In this document: piece after piece, positions 43,838 to 55,255 of the stretch
How positions within the stretch are numbered: position 1 is the first letter of the stretch
Layout of the letters: each line of letters starts with the position of its first letter
The notes under the pieces: generated by a model
Told to the model about the DNA's origin: nothing
What the model saw: the letters and a program-made list of their open reading frames with translations, nothing else
The model's database searches: none
Position numbers and translations under genes: made by a program
NCBI GenBank assembly: GCA_024449915.1
Contig: JAMZAV010001269.1
Coordinates: 434,001-498,000 of the forward strand
Reading direction: 5' to 3'
DNA: 64,000 nucleotides
DNA from: Sweltsa coloradensis
Taxonomy: Eukaryota > Arthropoda > Insecta > Plecoptera > Chloroperlidae

Positions 43838-44219
43838 TGGTTTATTTGGATTAAGGACGCGTCAACCGTTAGGTCATGATGCACCACTCTAGCCTAAGGG
43901 GGAGGGGGGAGGAGGGGGCCCATGCTGGTCAGAACCAGCCGCGGGTAAGGGGAGGAAGGGAGGTTTCTCATGTTGCGGTCGTCATCGTCTTTGTCATTGT
44001 TCTTTGTGTCATTGTCTTCGTCGTCAGAGAGGTCGTTAAGGGAAGGGGGAGGTATACCCGACGACGATTGACAGAGCTCGCCTCTAGTTTCGGAGATAAA
44101 TATTATAATCCCCTCTTACTAGCTGATGTTTGCGAGGTGGACTTTTTCTCTTGAATCGCTTTTTTACGATTAGTAGAGCCATGCTCTGGGCCAAATTCTA
44201 CCCCGGGCCCAGACGGGAT
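43838..44219 (-). mobile_element. Repeat A, complete, inside Repeat B
   Basis: T7 left end. Flanks AATAAAAAGA and ATAAAGAAAAG are an imperfect duplication of A-rich B sequence. Right end GGGCCCAGACGGG. Confidence 0.88.
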
Positions 44220-44288
44220 AAAGAAAAGAAAATGAAACAGATGATAAGTTATTTATATCAATATAAAAATAAATAAACTGTACTAATA

Positions 44289-44735
44289 AGACGACGTGAG
44301 AGACTGGGGCGCTTCAACCGGTTAGGTCATATATTGAGCCATCGTGGTATTGTAAGTTAACTAATGCAATGAGTCTATGGTGTGTTTTATGATTAAACTG
44401 TTGTTTTCTAAGCTTATTAAATACTTGAGGATGATATACAAATTAAACATTATTTATTTGAAGATTTTTTTGGCTTAAGGACGCGTCAACCGTTAGGTCA
44501 TAATGCACCACTCTAACCTAGGGGGTTGGGGGGGGGGAGGAGGGCCCATGCTTGTCAGAACCAGCCACGGGTAAGGGGAGGAAAGGGGGTTCTCACGTCG
44601 CGGTCGTCATTGTCTTCGTCATCGTTCGTGGTATCATTATCGTCATCGTCGTCGAGAGGTCGTCAAGGGAAAGGGGCAAGGTCCCCGACGACGATTGCCA
44701 GAACTCGCTTCTATTTTCGGGGTGTAAAATACTTC
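44289..44735 (-). mobile_element. Repeat B then right-truncated Repeat A
   Basis: B (44289-44465): GACGACGTGAGAGACTGGGG and core. A (44474-44735) runs to ACTCGCTTCTATTTTCGGGG and loses its right third. Confidence 0.78.
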
Positions 44736-44790
44736 TCTTCATACTATAAACGTTCCGGAAGACACACCTTGTTTATATAGTATTAACATA

Positions 44791-45208
44791 ACTAGGAAAA
44801 CGCTAAAGTCCCGTCGCGTTGTTGAGCGAGCACCGGTACGTGCAACACGCCCTAGTTCGACATTCCCATAATGTTACATACCAATAAGTCTTTAAGGTCT
44901 TGACCGATTTAGCTGAAAATTTGTAAAACAGGAGAGAATGTTGTACTTATTGACCCTGCAAAATTTCATAACGATTGGATCATTTTTTTTAATTTTTAAT
45001 TTTTTTAATTTTTTATAACCAACAATCGGATTTTGTTCAAAAACTATACAGCAACCCGCATAGGTGGTATGTAAATGTGTGAAAAATTTCAGGTCGATCA
45101 GAGAAACGGTGCGACCTGTACCGAAGCAGTAACAGAAAAAAAAACAGACATTCGAGCCATAAGAGTCAAGTGGAGACGCTCGCTCAATCAAGGAATAGGT
45201 GTTTGTCA
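44791..45208 (+). repeat. Repeat D, first unit of a tandem pair
   Basis: Starts ACTAGGAAAACGCTAAAGTCCCGTCG and ends GTGGAGACGCTCGCTC. Contains AAATTTCATAACGATTGGA, AACTATACAGCAACC and AAATTTCAGGTCGATCAG. No coding frame. Confidence 0.8.
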
Positions 45209-45211
45209 GAT

Positions 45212-45535
45212 ACTAGGAAAACGCTAGAGTCCCGTCGTGTTGTTGAGCGAGCACCGGTACGTGCAGCACGACCCGAGTACGACATTCCCATGTTACATAC
45301 CATAATTTCATAACGATTGGAACATTTTTTATATTTTTTTTATATATATAACCAACGATCGAATTTTGTTCAAAAACTATACAGCAACCTGCATAGGTGG
45401 TATGTACATGTGTGCAAAATTTCAGGTCGATCAGAGAAACGGTGCGACCTGTATCGAAGCAGTAACAGAAAAAAAGAAAAAAACGGACATAAGAGTCAAG
45501 TGGAGACGCTCGCTACGCTCGCTCAAAAATCAAGT
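45212..45535 (+). repeat. Repeat D, second unit of a tandem pair
   Basis: Same order as the first unit, about 95 bp shorter through one internal deletion. Ends in the palindromic GCTCGCTACGCTCGCTC. Confidence 0.8.
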
Positions 45536-45784
45536 TCCGGGTAAGTATGCCCGCCCGTTCCAGCACTGAAATCACCAACCGAAATAAATCTCAATGTTGA
45601 TTCGCTAACCCGAGCATAAAGACGTCGCCTTGAGCCTTTTAGCCGCATCATCGGACAAGCAAGAATAGAATCCATTAGCTGGGTTTGACCGCCCACTCCG
45701 GGGAGAGAATTAACGTCGAGTGTTCACAGGTGTTTAGTAACAATGGGGCTATAAAAAGAAATCGTCAAGATGGATTGCGAAGGA

Positions 45785-46165
45785 TTTTTGGTTTATTTGG
45801 ATTAAGGACGCGTCAACCGTTAGGTCATAATGCACCACTCTAACCTAGGGGGGGGAGGGGGAGGAGCCCATGCTGGTCAGAACCAGCCACGGGTAAGGGG
45901 AGGAAGGGGAGTTTCTCACGTCGCGGTCGTCATCGTCTTTGTCATCGTTCGTTGTGTCATTGTCATCGTCGCCAGGGGGTCGTCAAGGGAAGGGGCCAAG
46001 GTCCCCGACGACGATTGCCAGAGCTCGCCTCTAGTTTCGGGGAGTAATATTACACCCTTATTACTAGCTGATGTTAGCGAGGTGGACTTTTTCTCTTGAA
46101 TCGCCTTTTACGATTAGCAGAGCCATGCTCTGGGCCAAATTCTACCCCGAGCCCAGACGGGGGGA
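45785..46165 (-). mobile_element. Repeat A, complete, with duplication
   Basis: ATTGCGAAGGA (45774-45784) and ATTGTGAAGGA (46166-46176) differ at one base; T-rich sequence follows the left one. All hairpins present. Confidence 0.9.
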
Positions 46166-46209
46166 ATTGTGAAGGAATTTTGGCCCGCGTAGAAATTAAA
46201 ATTGTAGTT

Positions 46210-46500
46210 AACTTGGTTTAAGGGCGCGTCAACAGATAGGTCAAGATGTGCAACTCTAGCCTAGGAGATATGGGGTGGAGGAGAGGAGCCATGCTATAGT
46301 CAGAACAAGACACGGGTATAGGGAGGAAAGGGGGGTTCTCACGTTGCGGTCGTCATCGTCTTTGTCATCGTTCGTGGTTTCATTGTCATCGTCGTCGGGG
46401 AGATCGCCAAGGGAAAGGGAAGGTGTCCTCGACGACGATAGCCAGAGCTCGCCTAATAGTTTCAGAGAGTAATATAATTCTACCCCGAGCTAAGACGGGG
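46210..46500 (-). mobile_element. Repeat A with internal deletion near its right end
   Basis: Core GGGCGCGTCAACAGATAGGTC, GTC hairpin, then jumps from AGAGAGTAATATAAT to TCTACCCCGAGCTAAGACGGGG. Confidence 0.78.
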
Positions 46501-46667
46501 CTCAAAACCAGAACTATAAGAACACTTGTATAATTCATACCAAGTGTAGGGAAATGTGTTATTGGTATTTAGCATACACAGCGCGCCGTCCGTGTTTCCC
46601 ATGCACATCCTCCAGGTGAGACACGACTATGTCCCCGGACCCCACCGCCAGTCTAGCTGAAGCAGCT

Positions 46668-46945
46668 ACGACGACGTGAGAAACTATAGGGCGTTTCTAC
46701 CGGTTACGTCACATTGCGCCGTCTGTGATATCGAAAGTTTTTATGAAATGAGTTTATGGTGTGTTCGATGATTATTATTGTTTTCTGAGTTTTTAAAATT
46801 TAAAAAAAATGAAGTTCATAATAGCAAAAAAAATATTAATTTGAAGAAAAAAAGTTATGTGATTGTAGTGAATTAAATTACGCAACAGAAAGATAATTTG
46901 GATAAGAAATATAGAAAGTTTGTCGCCGTTATCATATGATATTAA
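46668..46945 (-). mobile_element. Repeat B, long copy
   Basis: ACGACGACGTGAGAAACTATAGGGC to GTTTGTCGCCGTTATCATATGAT. Confidence 0.8.
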
Positions 46946-47211
46946 ATTAATCAAGCATCAATTAAAAACTATTGCAGTTCTTTCGTACTTATGCCGTATG
47001 CAATGGTATGTTGTTTTCGTAAAAATGTAATTTTAACTCATTTATGGGTTTGTATTCCCACACCGTCTCTGTAGTTGTGGATATAGAAACAATCACACTT
47101 ATCAGTAATCCGCCTGAATTTTCGTTTTGTTTTTTCCTATGAATTATCACGCCTTATTGAGACTAAATAATTTCTGGGTGTAGACGTGTACCAAATGTTT
47201 ATCACAGTGTT

Positions 47212-47370
47212 TATTTGGATCAAGGGCGCGTCAACCGTTAGGTCATAATACGCCACTCTAGCCTAGGGGATGTAGTGAGGAGCAGCGTATGCTGGTCAGA
47301 ACCAGCCACGGGTAGGGTGAGGAGAGGGGGGGGGGGAGGTTCCTCACGTCGCGGTCGTCATCGTCTTGGA
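47212..47370 (-). mobile_element. Repeat A, right-truncated
   Basis: Old-type core with AATACGCCACTC; stops in the GTC region at GTCATCGTCTT. Confidence 0.78.
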
Positions 47371-47720
47371 CAGAAATCAGAATCGTAATATGATGACTGT
47401 GGTGATTCTTGGAGTAATTTTCATTCAGGATTTCAACTTGGCATCAATCAAACTTCCTTTCACTTATTGTGTCAACTCGAGTGCGTAATACGTACGCATG
47501 CGTTTTCTGAGAAGAAATTTAATGAAATTAAATCAATGATAAGTTAAATGAATGCCTATCAAACCACGTTAGCTTTCTACTTGTTCTGTAACGATTTCTT
47601 GGTACTCTTGAACCGGAAAACCATGCTGTACCACTACCAGTATGTCGGTAGCAAGATAGAGCTTCATTTATGTTGTGTTTGAATCCGACAAATTATTTGC
47701 GTTCTTCGAGCTTTTTTTTG
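47371..47720. other. Unique sequence
   Basis: No gene or recognised repeat seen. Confidence 0.4.
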
Positions 47721-48052
47721 TGGTTTATTTGGATTAAAGACGCGTCAACCGTTAGATCATAATGCACCACTCTTACTAGGGGAGGGGGGGGGGGGGGAGG
47801 AGGGGCCCATGCTGGTCAGAACCAGCCACTGGTAAGGGGAGGAAAGGGGGGTTCTCACGTCGCGGTCGTCATCGTCTTTGTCATCGTTTGTTGTGTCATT
47901 GTCATCGTCGCCGGGGGGTCGTCAAGGGAAGGGGACAAGGTCTCCGACGACGATTCCCAGAGCTCGCCTCTAGTTTCGGGGAGTAAGATACTCCGCTCTT
48001 ACTAGCTGATGTTTGCGAGATGGACTTTTTCTCTTGAATCGCTTTGTACGAT
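47721..48052 (-). mobile_element. Repeat A, slightly right-truncated
   Basis: Complete through GAATCGCTTTGTACGATT, then ends; last two hairpins missing. Confidence 0.86.
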
Positions 48053-48149
48053 TAAAAAAATACTATATATTGTTATATATTTTTTGTTAACCGTGACTTT
48101 GGAGTCGTTCTCCTAGCAACGAAGTCTATATATAAACCGAATTGTATTA

Positions 48150-48540
48150 TACGACGTGAGAATCTAGGGCGCTTCAACCGGTTGGGTAACAACGCCTGTG
48201 ATATTGAAATTAAATCAAATGAGTTTATGGTGTGTTGATGATTATATTGTGTTCTAAGTTTATATAAAAGAAAATAAAGTGATGGAATGGTGATAGTAAA
48301 GCAAAAGAAAAAAATATTTTTTGAATAAAAAATGAAATGTGTTTGCTGTGATTTAAAAAAATTGAACTAAGGGCACGTCAACCGTTAGGTCATATTGCGC
48401 TACTCTAGCCTATAGGGAATATGGGGGAGGGACACATGCTGGCCAGAACCAGAATAAATAACTTTGAATGAAAACTGTTGAAAGTTCGTCTTCGTGGTCA
48501 TGATAAAAGTTTGCGTGCGCAAGGCAACATAAAATACCAT
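48150..48540 (-). mobile_element. Repeat B interrupted by a Repeat A stub
   Basis: B 48150-48362 and 48454-48540 (AATAAATAACTTTGAATG, GCGTGCGCAAGGCAAC). The A stub 48365-48453 stops inside the first hairpin at CTGGCCAGAACCAG. Confidence 0.78.
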
Positions 48541-48652
48541 TATACCTTATTTATTCATTTAGATATCGAGTTCAATTACTATGTGTTAAACTGTCAATCT
48601 GGTGCCTTCTTTGAAGGTTCGATGTGTTGCAGATTTTTCTATTTTACTTATA

Positions 48653-48730
48653 TGCGGTGGCGTATTCGATTAGGGCGTAGGTCCGAAGAATGCTGCACCT
48701 AAGGGGCGTGGGTTCGAGTCCAGCATAAGA
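48653..48730 (+). tRNA. Degenerate tRNA-like segment
   Basis: B box GGTTCGAGTCC near the end of a 78-base GC-richer block. The arms pair poorly, so this is a SINE head or tRNA pseudogene at most. Confidence 0.35.
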
Positions 48731-49114
48731 CATATATAGGGTTTTTAGTAATTGTTTTTCTCCCTCATCAATCAGAAATTCATAAATTTATCACCAATTC
48801 ATCGCTTCCAACTTAGATTCATCACATCATAAATAGAATAAATCGGTTGCCAAGCAAATCACACATGGTTATAAGTGACAATCCCTGCTTGAATCATCGC
48901 TTGGAGATAGCTGCAGTTGCAGTTCGGACTCTGCACCCAGACTTGCAGGGGGGGGGGGGGTAATGCAATTACAGCAGGGAGTGCTAGTCGAGTGTTTGCT
49001 GCAAGACTCTCGTGCTGTATACGTGTGCGTTGTGTGTGTTGCGTGCGGTTCCGACGATCGAGTGAGCTACTTGTATAAAATATGGAGTGTTTTAAAAATT
49101 GGTTTAATGGTTTA
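48731..49114. other. Unique sequence
   Basis: Includes a G tract near 48949. No gene recognised. Confidence 0.4.
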
Positions 49115-49490
49115 AGGGCGCGCCAACCGTTAATTCATTACTCGCCACGCCAATCCCTGACGACCCGTGATGGATAGATCCATACGCACGTAATCTGACG
49201 AAAGTGGGGGAAGGAGTTTCTTACTTTGACGCACAGAGCTCGCTTCCAGTTTGGGTGAGTAAAATACAAATACTTCCATATAACTTACGTAGCCTTCTAA
49301 CTGATGTTTGCGAGATTTGCATTTTTTTCTCGCCGTCTTAGATCTGCGTAACAATTTCCGGGCTTATCTACTCCGGACTCAGACGTGGACCTCATACTAA
49401 TGAGGAGGAACGTACGCCGGTAGTAGAATCTAGGGCGCTTCAGCCGTGTATGACATATTGCGCCGCCTGTAATATTGTATGTATTGTAAT
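49115..49490 (-). mobile_element. Old Repeat A then Repeat B stub
   Basis: A (49115-49390) keeps GGCGCGCCAACCGTTA, CAGAGCTCGCTTCC, CTGATGTTTGCGAG and CGGACTCAGACG. B (49415-49490) keeps TAGAATCTAGGGCGCTTCAGCCG and GCGCCGCCTGTAATATTG. Confidence 0.65.
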
Positions 49491-49615
49491 TGTTTAATAT
49501 TGTGACAAGTTATGAAATTTAAGTTTATTTATGAACATAAAATTACGAACATTATAGTTTTGACGCACAATTTATATTTTATTTTGTTCTAAAAATTATT
49601 TTCGTTATTTTCGTT

Positions 49616-49980
49616 TAAGGGCGCGTCAACCGTTAGGTCATAATACGCCACTCTATAGCCTAGGGGATGTGGGGATAAGACATCGATGGGACCAATTCTA
49701 GAGCGCGTCAACCGTGTATAGGTCACATTACACCGCCTTTGATATTTTGGGAATTTGTTCTTATTTTAATATTGTGTTTCAAATTGATAAATTCAAGTAA
49801 AACGTTATGGTGGATCTACAGAGGGAAGACTCATTGTGGTCAGAACCAGCCAGGGCTGGAAGAGGTCTCACGTCGTGGTCGTCATCGTCTTGGTCATCTT
49901 TTACACTACAGTGTCATGTCGTCGTCAGGGAGGTCGTCAAATGGAGGGGTGTCCCCGAAGACGACTGCCTCAAATCTCGC
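49616..49980 (-). mobile_element. Repeat A stub and degraded Repeat A
   Basis: 49616-49690 is a core stub. 49810-49980 keeps GGTCAGAACCAGCC, GTCGTGGTCGTCATCGTC and the pairing arms GTCGTCGTCAGGG and CCCCGAAGACGAC. Confidence 0.6.
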
Positions 49981-49984
49981 GTTT

Positions 49985-50702
49985 TAAAAATTTAAAAATA
50001 TAAAATCGACACCGAGTTATGTCGCCGAAAACCATTTCAATGTTGATTGTCAGTTGTTAACAATGTACTTTGATTTAAAATACTGACAACTTTCAACGAA
50101 GTTACACATAAATCATATACGATCCATGGCTGCTGGAAATTTATTACTAAATCCCAAATGTAAATGACACTTTATAAACAAACAACGCCATCAATTAATT
50201 CTCCGAGTGTGCAAGCCAGCGGCACGTACGTGTCTCGTATCACTTCGAAACTGAAAGTGGGCTCATTAGAAATCAGTCTGATTTCCGTCACATTATTCCG
50301 AGCGCGCAGACAGTGTTTTGTTTCTCGCGCGCGTCCAACTGGTTCGGTTTCTAGCGGGCCTTGGCTTCGACCCAGCACCGTCGTCCTTTCAACGGGAGAA
50401 AGTGAATTTGTCGCCGTGTCGATCTGAAAATAGACATATTCCCGCGAGTAGGAAATGACTGCGGGTATGGGCGCGAGTTTGCTGCCGGGTAATAAGCCGT
50501 TACAGGCAACGAGCCGCGTACGGTAATAAACAATCCAATGACAGCTCCTTAGAGGAAGTTTTATTAGGCTACTTTAGTCAATTATATGACTTTCTATTTG
50601 GTGTTGATTTTGTATTGTTGTATGATCGTCATAGCATTAATATACTGTGTCACGAATTAATTTGTTGTTTAAACACTTTCTGAATTAATTTTAATACATT
50701 TG
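49985..50702. other. Unique sequence, unsupported open frames
   Basis: An 87-codon frame at 50164-50427 overlaps a comparable antisense frame and has no motif, start context or splice signals to support it. Slightly higher GC than its neighbours. Confidence 0.4.
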
Positions 50703-51082
50703 TTAAGGACTCGTCAACCGTTAGGTCATAATGCACCACTCTAACCTAGGGGTGGGGGGAGAGAGAGGGAGAGAGGAGTGGTCCATGCTGGTCAGAACCA
50801 GCCACGGGTTATGGGAGGAACGCTTTGTGGCCATCATCGTCTGTGTCTTCGTTCATCTTGTCATGGTTTTCGTCGTCGTCGCCATCGTCGGGGAGGTCGT
50901 CAAGGGAAGAGGGAGTAGTTCCCGACGACGAATGCCGTAGCTCGCGTCTAGTTTGGGAAAGAAATATACTTCTCTATTTAGGCACAGCTGATGTCTGTGT
51001 GATGTGCTTTATCTCTTTCCTCGCCTTTAACTATTAGCATAGCCATATTCTTGGCCAAATTCTAACTCGGGCCCAGAAGGTG
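50703..51082 (-). mobile_element. Repeat A, older, full span
   Basis: GTCAACCGTTAGGTCA to GGGCCCAGAAGGTGGG. The unusual right end AGAAGG replaces AGACGG. Confidence 0.8.
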
Positions 51083-51449
51083 GGTTTTAGTTTATTTGGA
51101 TTAAGGTCGCGTCAACCGTTAGGTCATAATGCACCACTCTAGCCTAAGGAGGAGGGCCCATGCTGGTCAGAACCAGACACGGGTAAGGGGAGGAACGGGG
51201 GTTTCTCACGTCGCGGTCGTCATCGTCTTTGTCATCGTTCGTTGTGTCATTGTCATCGTCGCCGGGGGGTCGTCAATGGAAGGGGCAAGGTCCCTGACGA
51301 CGATTGCCAGAGCTCGCCTCTAGTTTTCGGGGATAAGATACTCGACTCTTTCTAGCTGATGTTTGCGAGGTGGACTTTTTCTCTTGAATCGCCTTTTACG
51401 ATCAGCAGAGCCATGCTCTGGGCCTATTCTACCCGGGCCCAGAAGGTGG
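51083..51449 (-). mobile_element. Repeat A inserted at the end of another Repeat A
   Basis: Its right side reads GGGCCCAGAAGGTGGGG, the same rare variant as the preceding copy. This is best explained as a 16-bp duplication of the older copy's end. Confidence 0.82.
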
Positions 51450-51544
51450 GGAAATATTAATTATTCCATTAACTTTTCGTGTTTGCCATAGGTATAGTTT
51501 TATATAATTATCTAAGTCTAACACCCATTCTGCGAAAGTTGTGG

Positions 51545-51811
51545 GAGACAACGTGAGAAACTAGGGCGCGTCAACCGGACAAGCCATTGTGCGCAAGCTG
51601 TGATAGGTATTGTAAGTTGATACATATATTAACACTTGTTGTTGTTGTTGTTGTTGTTGATGACTGATGATTATTTAGTTAAAAAATCGACGATATTTAT
51701 AATATTAGCAAAACTTAAAATTTATTAGAAAATGATAAATGTTTATGTTAATCAAAGCGTATCTCTGTTACCGCCTTATTCTCTGGGACAATTCTACCCC
51801 GGGCTCAGACG
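51545..51811 (-). mobile_element. Repeat B with an A end fragment
   Basis: B from GACAACGTGAGAAACTAGGGCGCG, with an A-like CGTCAACCGG core and a (TTG)n run. 51780-51811 holds a detached A right end, CTCTGGGACAATTCTACCCC then GGGCTCAGACGG. Confidence 0.68.
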
Positions 51812-51865
51812 GTATACAAAGATGATAGTACCAATGGTAGTGAAATGTTTCATATATATACACAC

Positions 51866-51885
51866 ACACACACACTCACACACTG
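51866..51885. repeat. (CA)n microsatellite
   Basis: Short CA run after TATATATA. Confidence 0.85.
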
Positions 51886-52054
51886 TTTTTCCTTGTGATA
51901 CGAGTGACTATCATCGATAGCGGTCGTAGCCATATGGTCTCAACAAGCAACAACCATCAAGCCACCGGACCCCAATTTCATTCCCTTATTTTACCAAACA
52001 TGCAAATTGGTAACCTACATAAAAATACGGTTATATTGTGCGAAGCATTGACAA

Positions 52055-52586
52055 AAAACACGTGAGAAACTATGGCGCTTTAACACGTTAGGTCATATTG
52101 TTTTACAAGTTTATATGAAAAAAAATGATGTTGATAGTAAAAGCAATTTTTTATTTTTATTTAAATGTGAGGAACTAAATAAAGGAAATGTTTATAATGT
52201 GAATAACATTTTGTTAGGTACTTTTGTTCATTTGGATTAAGGGCGCTTCAACCGTTAGGTCATAATGCACCACTCTAGCCTAGGAGATATGGGGAGGAGG
52301 GGCCCATTGCTGGTCAGAACCAGTTACCGGTTGCGGGAGGAAAGGGGGGTTCTCAAATCGCGGTCGTCATCGTCTTTGTCAACGTTCGTTGTGTCATTGT
52401 CGTCATCAAGGGGAGGGGAGAGTTCCCCGATGACGACCGCCAAATCTCGCCTTTAATTTCGGATATTAATTTAATTCCCTTCTTACTAGCTGATGTTTGC
52501 GAGATGGACTTTTTTCTCTTCAATCGCCTTTTACGATTAGCAGAGCCATGCTCTGGGCCAAATTCTACCCCGGGCCCAACGGGATC
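52055..52586 (-). mobile_element. Repeat B then Repeat A
   Basis: B 52055-52215 with a deleted core (TTAACACGTTAGGTCATATTG). A 52228-52586 is full span with GGGCGCTTCAACCG, a B-like core arm, and ends GGGCCCAACGGG. Confidence 0.78.
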
Positions 52587-52589
52587 TTT

Positions 52590-52991
52590 TCTCTTGTAAG
52601 GAGATTACATTACATTGTGCAACGTTGTAGCTGTGCCGAACCCCCCTCCCCCCTCATTATTAATTCAAAGATAACGAATCTCTCTCCCTCGCAACAAGTT
52701 AATTAAAACAACACAGAGTTGCCAAACCGCCTACTCGCCATGTGTAGTTACGCGACCTACTGTGATAATAGAGTGGGCCCCTTTCCTTTCATTGGCGACG
52801 CAATAAAATCAATTCCAAACCTGACCTATTCACGGGTGGTATTGCAACATGTGGGCTCAGTTGATGTTCCCAAACAATTGATACAAGTGTAATGAGATAA
52901 TGTTAAGCTGTGCTTAAGAGTGAGTACATTCAAACAATTGAGTAATGGAACCTATGTTTTACGAGAATATTAATTAACTTTATCCTTTTTT
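52590..52991. other. Unique sequence
   Basis: No gene or recognised repeat seen. Confidence 0.4.
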
Positions 52992-53150
52992 TTGTTTATT
53001 TGGATTAAGGACGCGTCAACCGTTAGGTCATAATGCACCACTCTAGCCTAGGAGATACGGGGAGGAAGGGGGGTTTCTCACGTCGCCGTCGTCATCGTCT
53101 TTTACGATTAGCAGCCATGCTCTGGGCCAATTCTACCCCGGGCCCAAATA
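52992..53150 (-). mobile_element. Repeat A with large internal deletion
   Basis: Core and CTCACGTCGCCGTCGTCATC join directly to CTTTTACGATTAGC and the final hairpins, so both ends are intact and only the middle is lost. Confidence 0.8.
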
Positions 53151-53202
53151 ACAAAATATGATATGACCACTCAACGTGACAAAATATAGTCCAGGAATTT
53201 AT

Positions 53203-53790
53203 TACGACGACCTGAGAAACTAGGGCGCTTCAACCGGTTAGGTCATATTGCGCCGCCTGCGATATTGTAAGTTAATTACATGAGTTAGTGGTGTGTTTGA
53301 TGATTATATTGTTTTTTAAGTATTTAAACGGAAAGAAAATGATGGAGATTGGTTTATTTGGATTAAGGACGCGTCAACCGTTACGTCATAATGCACCACT
53401 CTAGCCTAAGGGGGGTGGGGTGGAGGGGCCCATGCTGCATGGTCAGAACCAGCCACGGGTAAGGGGGGAAGGAGGGTTTCTCACGTCGTGGTCGTCATCG
53501 TCTTTGTCATCGTTCGTTGTGTCATTGTCATCGTCGTCGGGAAGTCGTGAAGGGAAGGGGGCAAGGTTCCCGACGACGATTGCCACGGCTCGCCTCTAGT
53601 TTCAAGGACTAATTAACTCCTCTCTCTCTAGCTGATGCTTGCAAGGTGGACTAATTCTCTTGAATCGCCTTGTACAATTAGCAGAGCCATGCTCTGGGCC
53701 AATTCTACCCCGGGCCCAGACGGGGGAAAATTGATGGAGATGATAGTAATAGCGAAAGAAAAAAATATTTGAATTTAGTTTTAGTTTCTT
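53203..53790 (-). mobile_element. Repeat B interrupted by Repeat A
   Basis: B reads through AAAGAAAATGATGGAGAT, is interrupted, and resumes GATGGAGATGATAGTAATAG. Confidence 0.84.
53350..53726 (-). mobile_element. Repeat A, complete, with 14-15-bp duplication
   Basis: AAAATGATGGAGAT (53336-53349) and AAAATTGATGGAGAT (53727-53741) differ by one base. Confidence 0.92.
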
Positions 53791-53834
53791 CTGTTAGTTT
53801 ATTTACTTATGTTTAGTTTTTTTTTTTAAATTAA

Positions 53835-54446
53835 TGGACGCATCAATCTTTAGGTCATAATCCTGTGTAGGTCAGAACCAGCTACGGATATGGGGAGAAT
53901 TTGGTTTATTTGGATTAAGGACGCGTCAACCGTTAGGTCATAATGCACCACTCTAGCCTAAAGTGGGGGGGGTGGGGAGAGGAGGGGCCCATGCTGGTCA
54001 GAACCAGCCACGGGTAAGGGGAGGAAGGGGGGGTTTCTCACGTCGCGTTCGTCATCGTCTTTGTCATCGTTCATTGTGTCATTGTCATCGTCGCCGGAAG
54101 TTCGTCAAGGAAAGGGGGCAAGGTCCCCGACGACGATTGCCAGAGCTCGCCTCTAGCGATTGCCAGAGCTCGCCTCTAGTTTCGGGGAGTAAGATACTCC
54201 GCTCTTTGTAGCTGATGTTTGCGAGGTGGACTTTTTCTCTTGAATCGCCTTTTACGATTAGCAGAGCCATGCTCTGGGCCAATCGTCATCGTCTTTGTCA
54301 AGGGAAGAGGGAGAGGTCTCCGAGCTCGTCTCTAGTTTCCTACTTATACCAGCTGATGTTTGCTAGATGGACTCTGTCTCTTTCATAGCATTTTGCGATT
54401 ACAGAGCCGTGCTCTGGGCCAAATACAACCCCTGGCCCAGACGGCG
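53835..54446 (-). mobile_element. Repeat A stub, full Repeat A with internal duplication, and a right half
   Basis: 53835-53900 is a stub. 53904-54284 is complete except its last hairpin and carries an internal tandem duplication of CGATTGCCAGAGCTCGCC (about 54133-54180). 54285-54446 is a decayed right half starting CGTCATCGTCTTTGTC. Confidence 0.78.
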
Positions 54447-54794
54447 AAGACGGTCCAAGTCTGGTTCAATCTTTTCCCAAAATATCGAGGCACCCAAATT
54501 AGGCCCAAATTTATAGTAACTATAGTAAATCATCTGCATATGGACACCTACTGGAAAAAATAACTGGGGATACCCCAAGATAGAATCATGTGCTATATAA
54601 CTGATAATTGAAATAACGATAACAATGCTGATAAAAATGAGACATGAAACGTTTTTTAATTTGCTCGCTGTACTATAAATTGTGTTTCATTTCATTTCCA
54701 AGGACTCTTCTCTGCAAGGACAGATGACATTGCGATATATTTTATCTTGCCAACATCTACAGTGCTACGCTATTATTATATGTTAGTGGTGTTA
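54447..54794. other. Unique sequence
   Basis: No gene or recognised repeat seen. Confidence 0.4.
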
Positions 54795-55137
54795 AATGAC
54801 CGTAGAGCATTATCAACTCTAGCCTAAGGGGGGTGGGGAGGAGGAGCCCATGCTGGTCAGAACCAGCCACGGGTTAGGGGAGGAAGGGGGGTTTCTCACG
54901 TCGCGGTCGTCATCGTCTTTTTCATCGTTCGTTGTGTCATTGTCATCGTCGCCGGTGGGTCGTCAAGGGAAGGGGGCAAGGTCCCCGACGACGATTGCCA
55001 GAGCTCGCCTCTAGTTTCGGGAGTTAGATACTCCGCTCTTACTATAGCTGATGTTTGCGAGGTGGACTTTTTCTCTTGAATCGCCTTTTACGATTAGCAG
55101 AGCCATGCTCTGGGCCAATTCTACCCCGGGCCGAGAC
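54795..55137 (-). mobile_element. Repeat A with decayed left end
   Basis: Left part reads GTTAAATGACCGTAGAGCATTATC where the core should be; the rest is near consensus, ending GGGCCGAGACAG. TAGTGGT occurs on both sides. Confidence 0.82.
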
Positions 55138-55149
55138 AGTGTAGTGGTC

Positions 55150-55240
55150 GTTACGACGACATGAGAAACTGGGGCGCTGCAACCAGCTTGGTCATATAGC
55201 GTTGCCTGTGGTATTGTGATTTAATTAAGTTGATTTGTTT
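55150..55240 (-). mobile_element. Repeat B
   Basis: TACGACGACATGAGAAACTGGGGCGC, core with GCTTGGTCATATAGCG; shares GTGGTATTGTGATTTAA with the copy at 56629. Confidence 0.72.
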
Positions 55241-55255
55241 GTCGTTTATTATATT

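Larger units (their letters stand above)
43500..44285 (-). mobile_element. Repeat B hit twice by Repeat A
   Basis: B pieces at 43500-43574, 43768-43837 and 44220-44285 join in order: core and GATATTGAAAGT; GTTAATGGTGTGTTGATGATTATATTG; ATAAAGAAAAGAAAATG. Two A copies lie between them. Confidence 0.82.

Noticed and set aside
44892..45191. 99-residue minus-strand frame in the D repeat
   Set aside because: Lies wholly in a non-coding tandem repeat; the second unit does not preserve the frame.
50164..50427. 87-residue plus-strand frame as a small gene
   Set aside because: Comparable antisense frame, no motif, no splice or promoter support.
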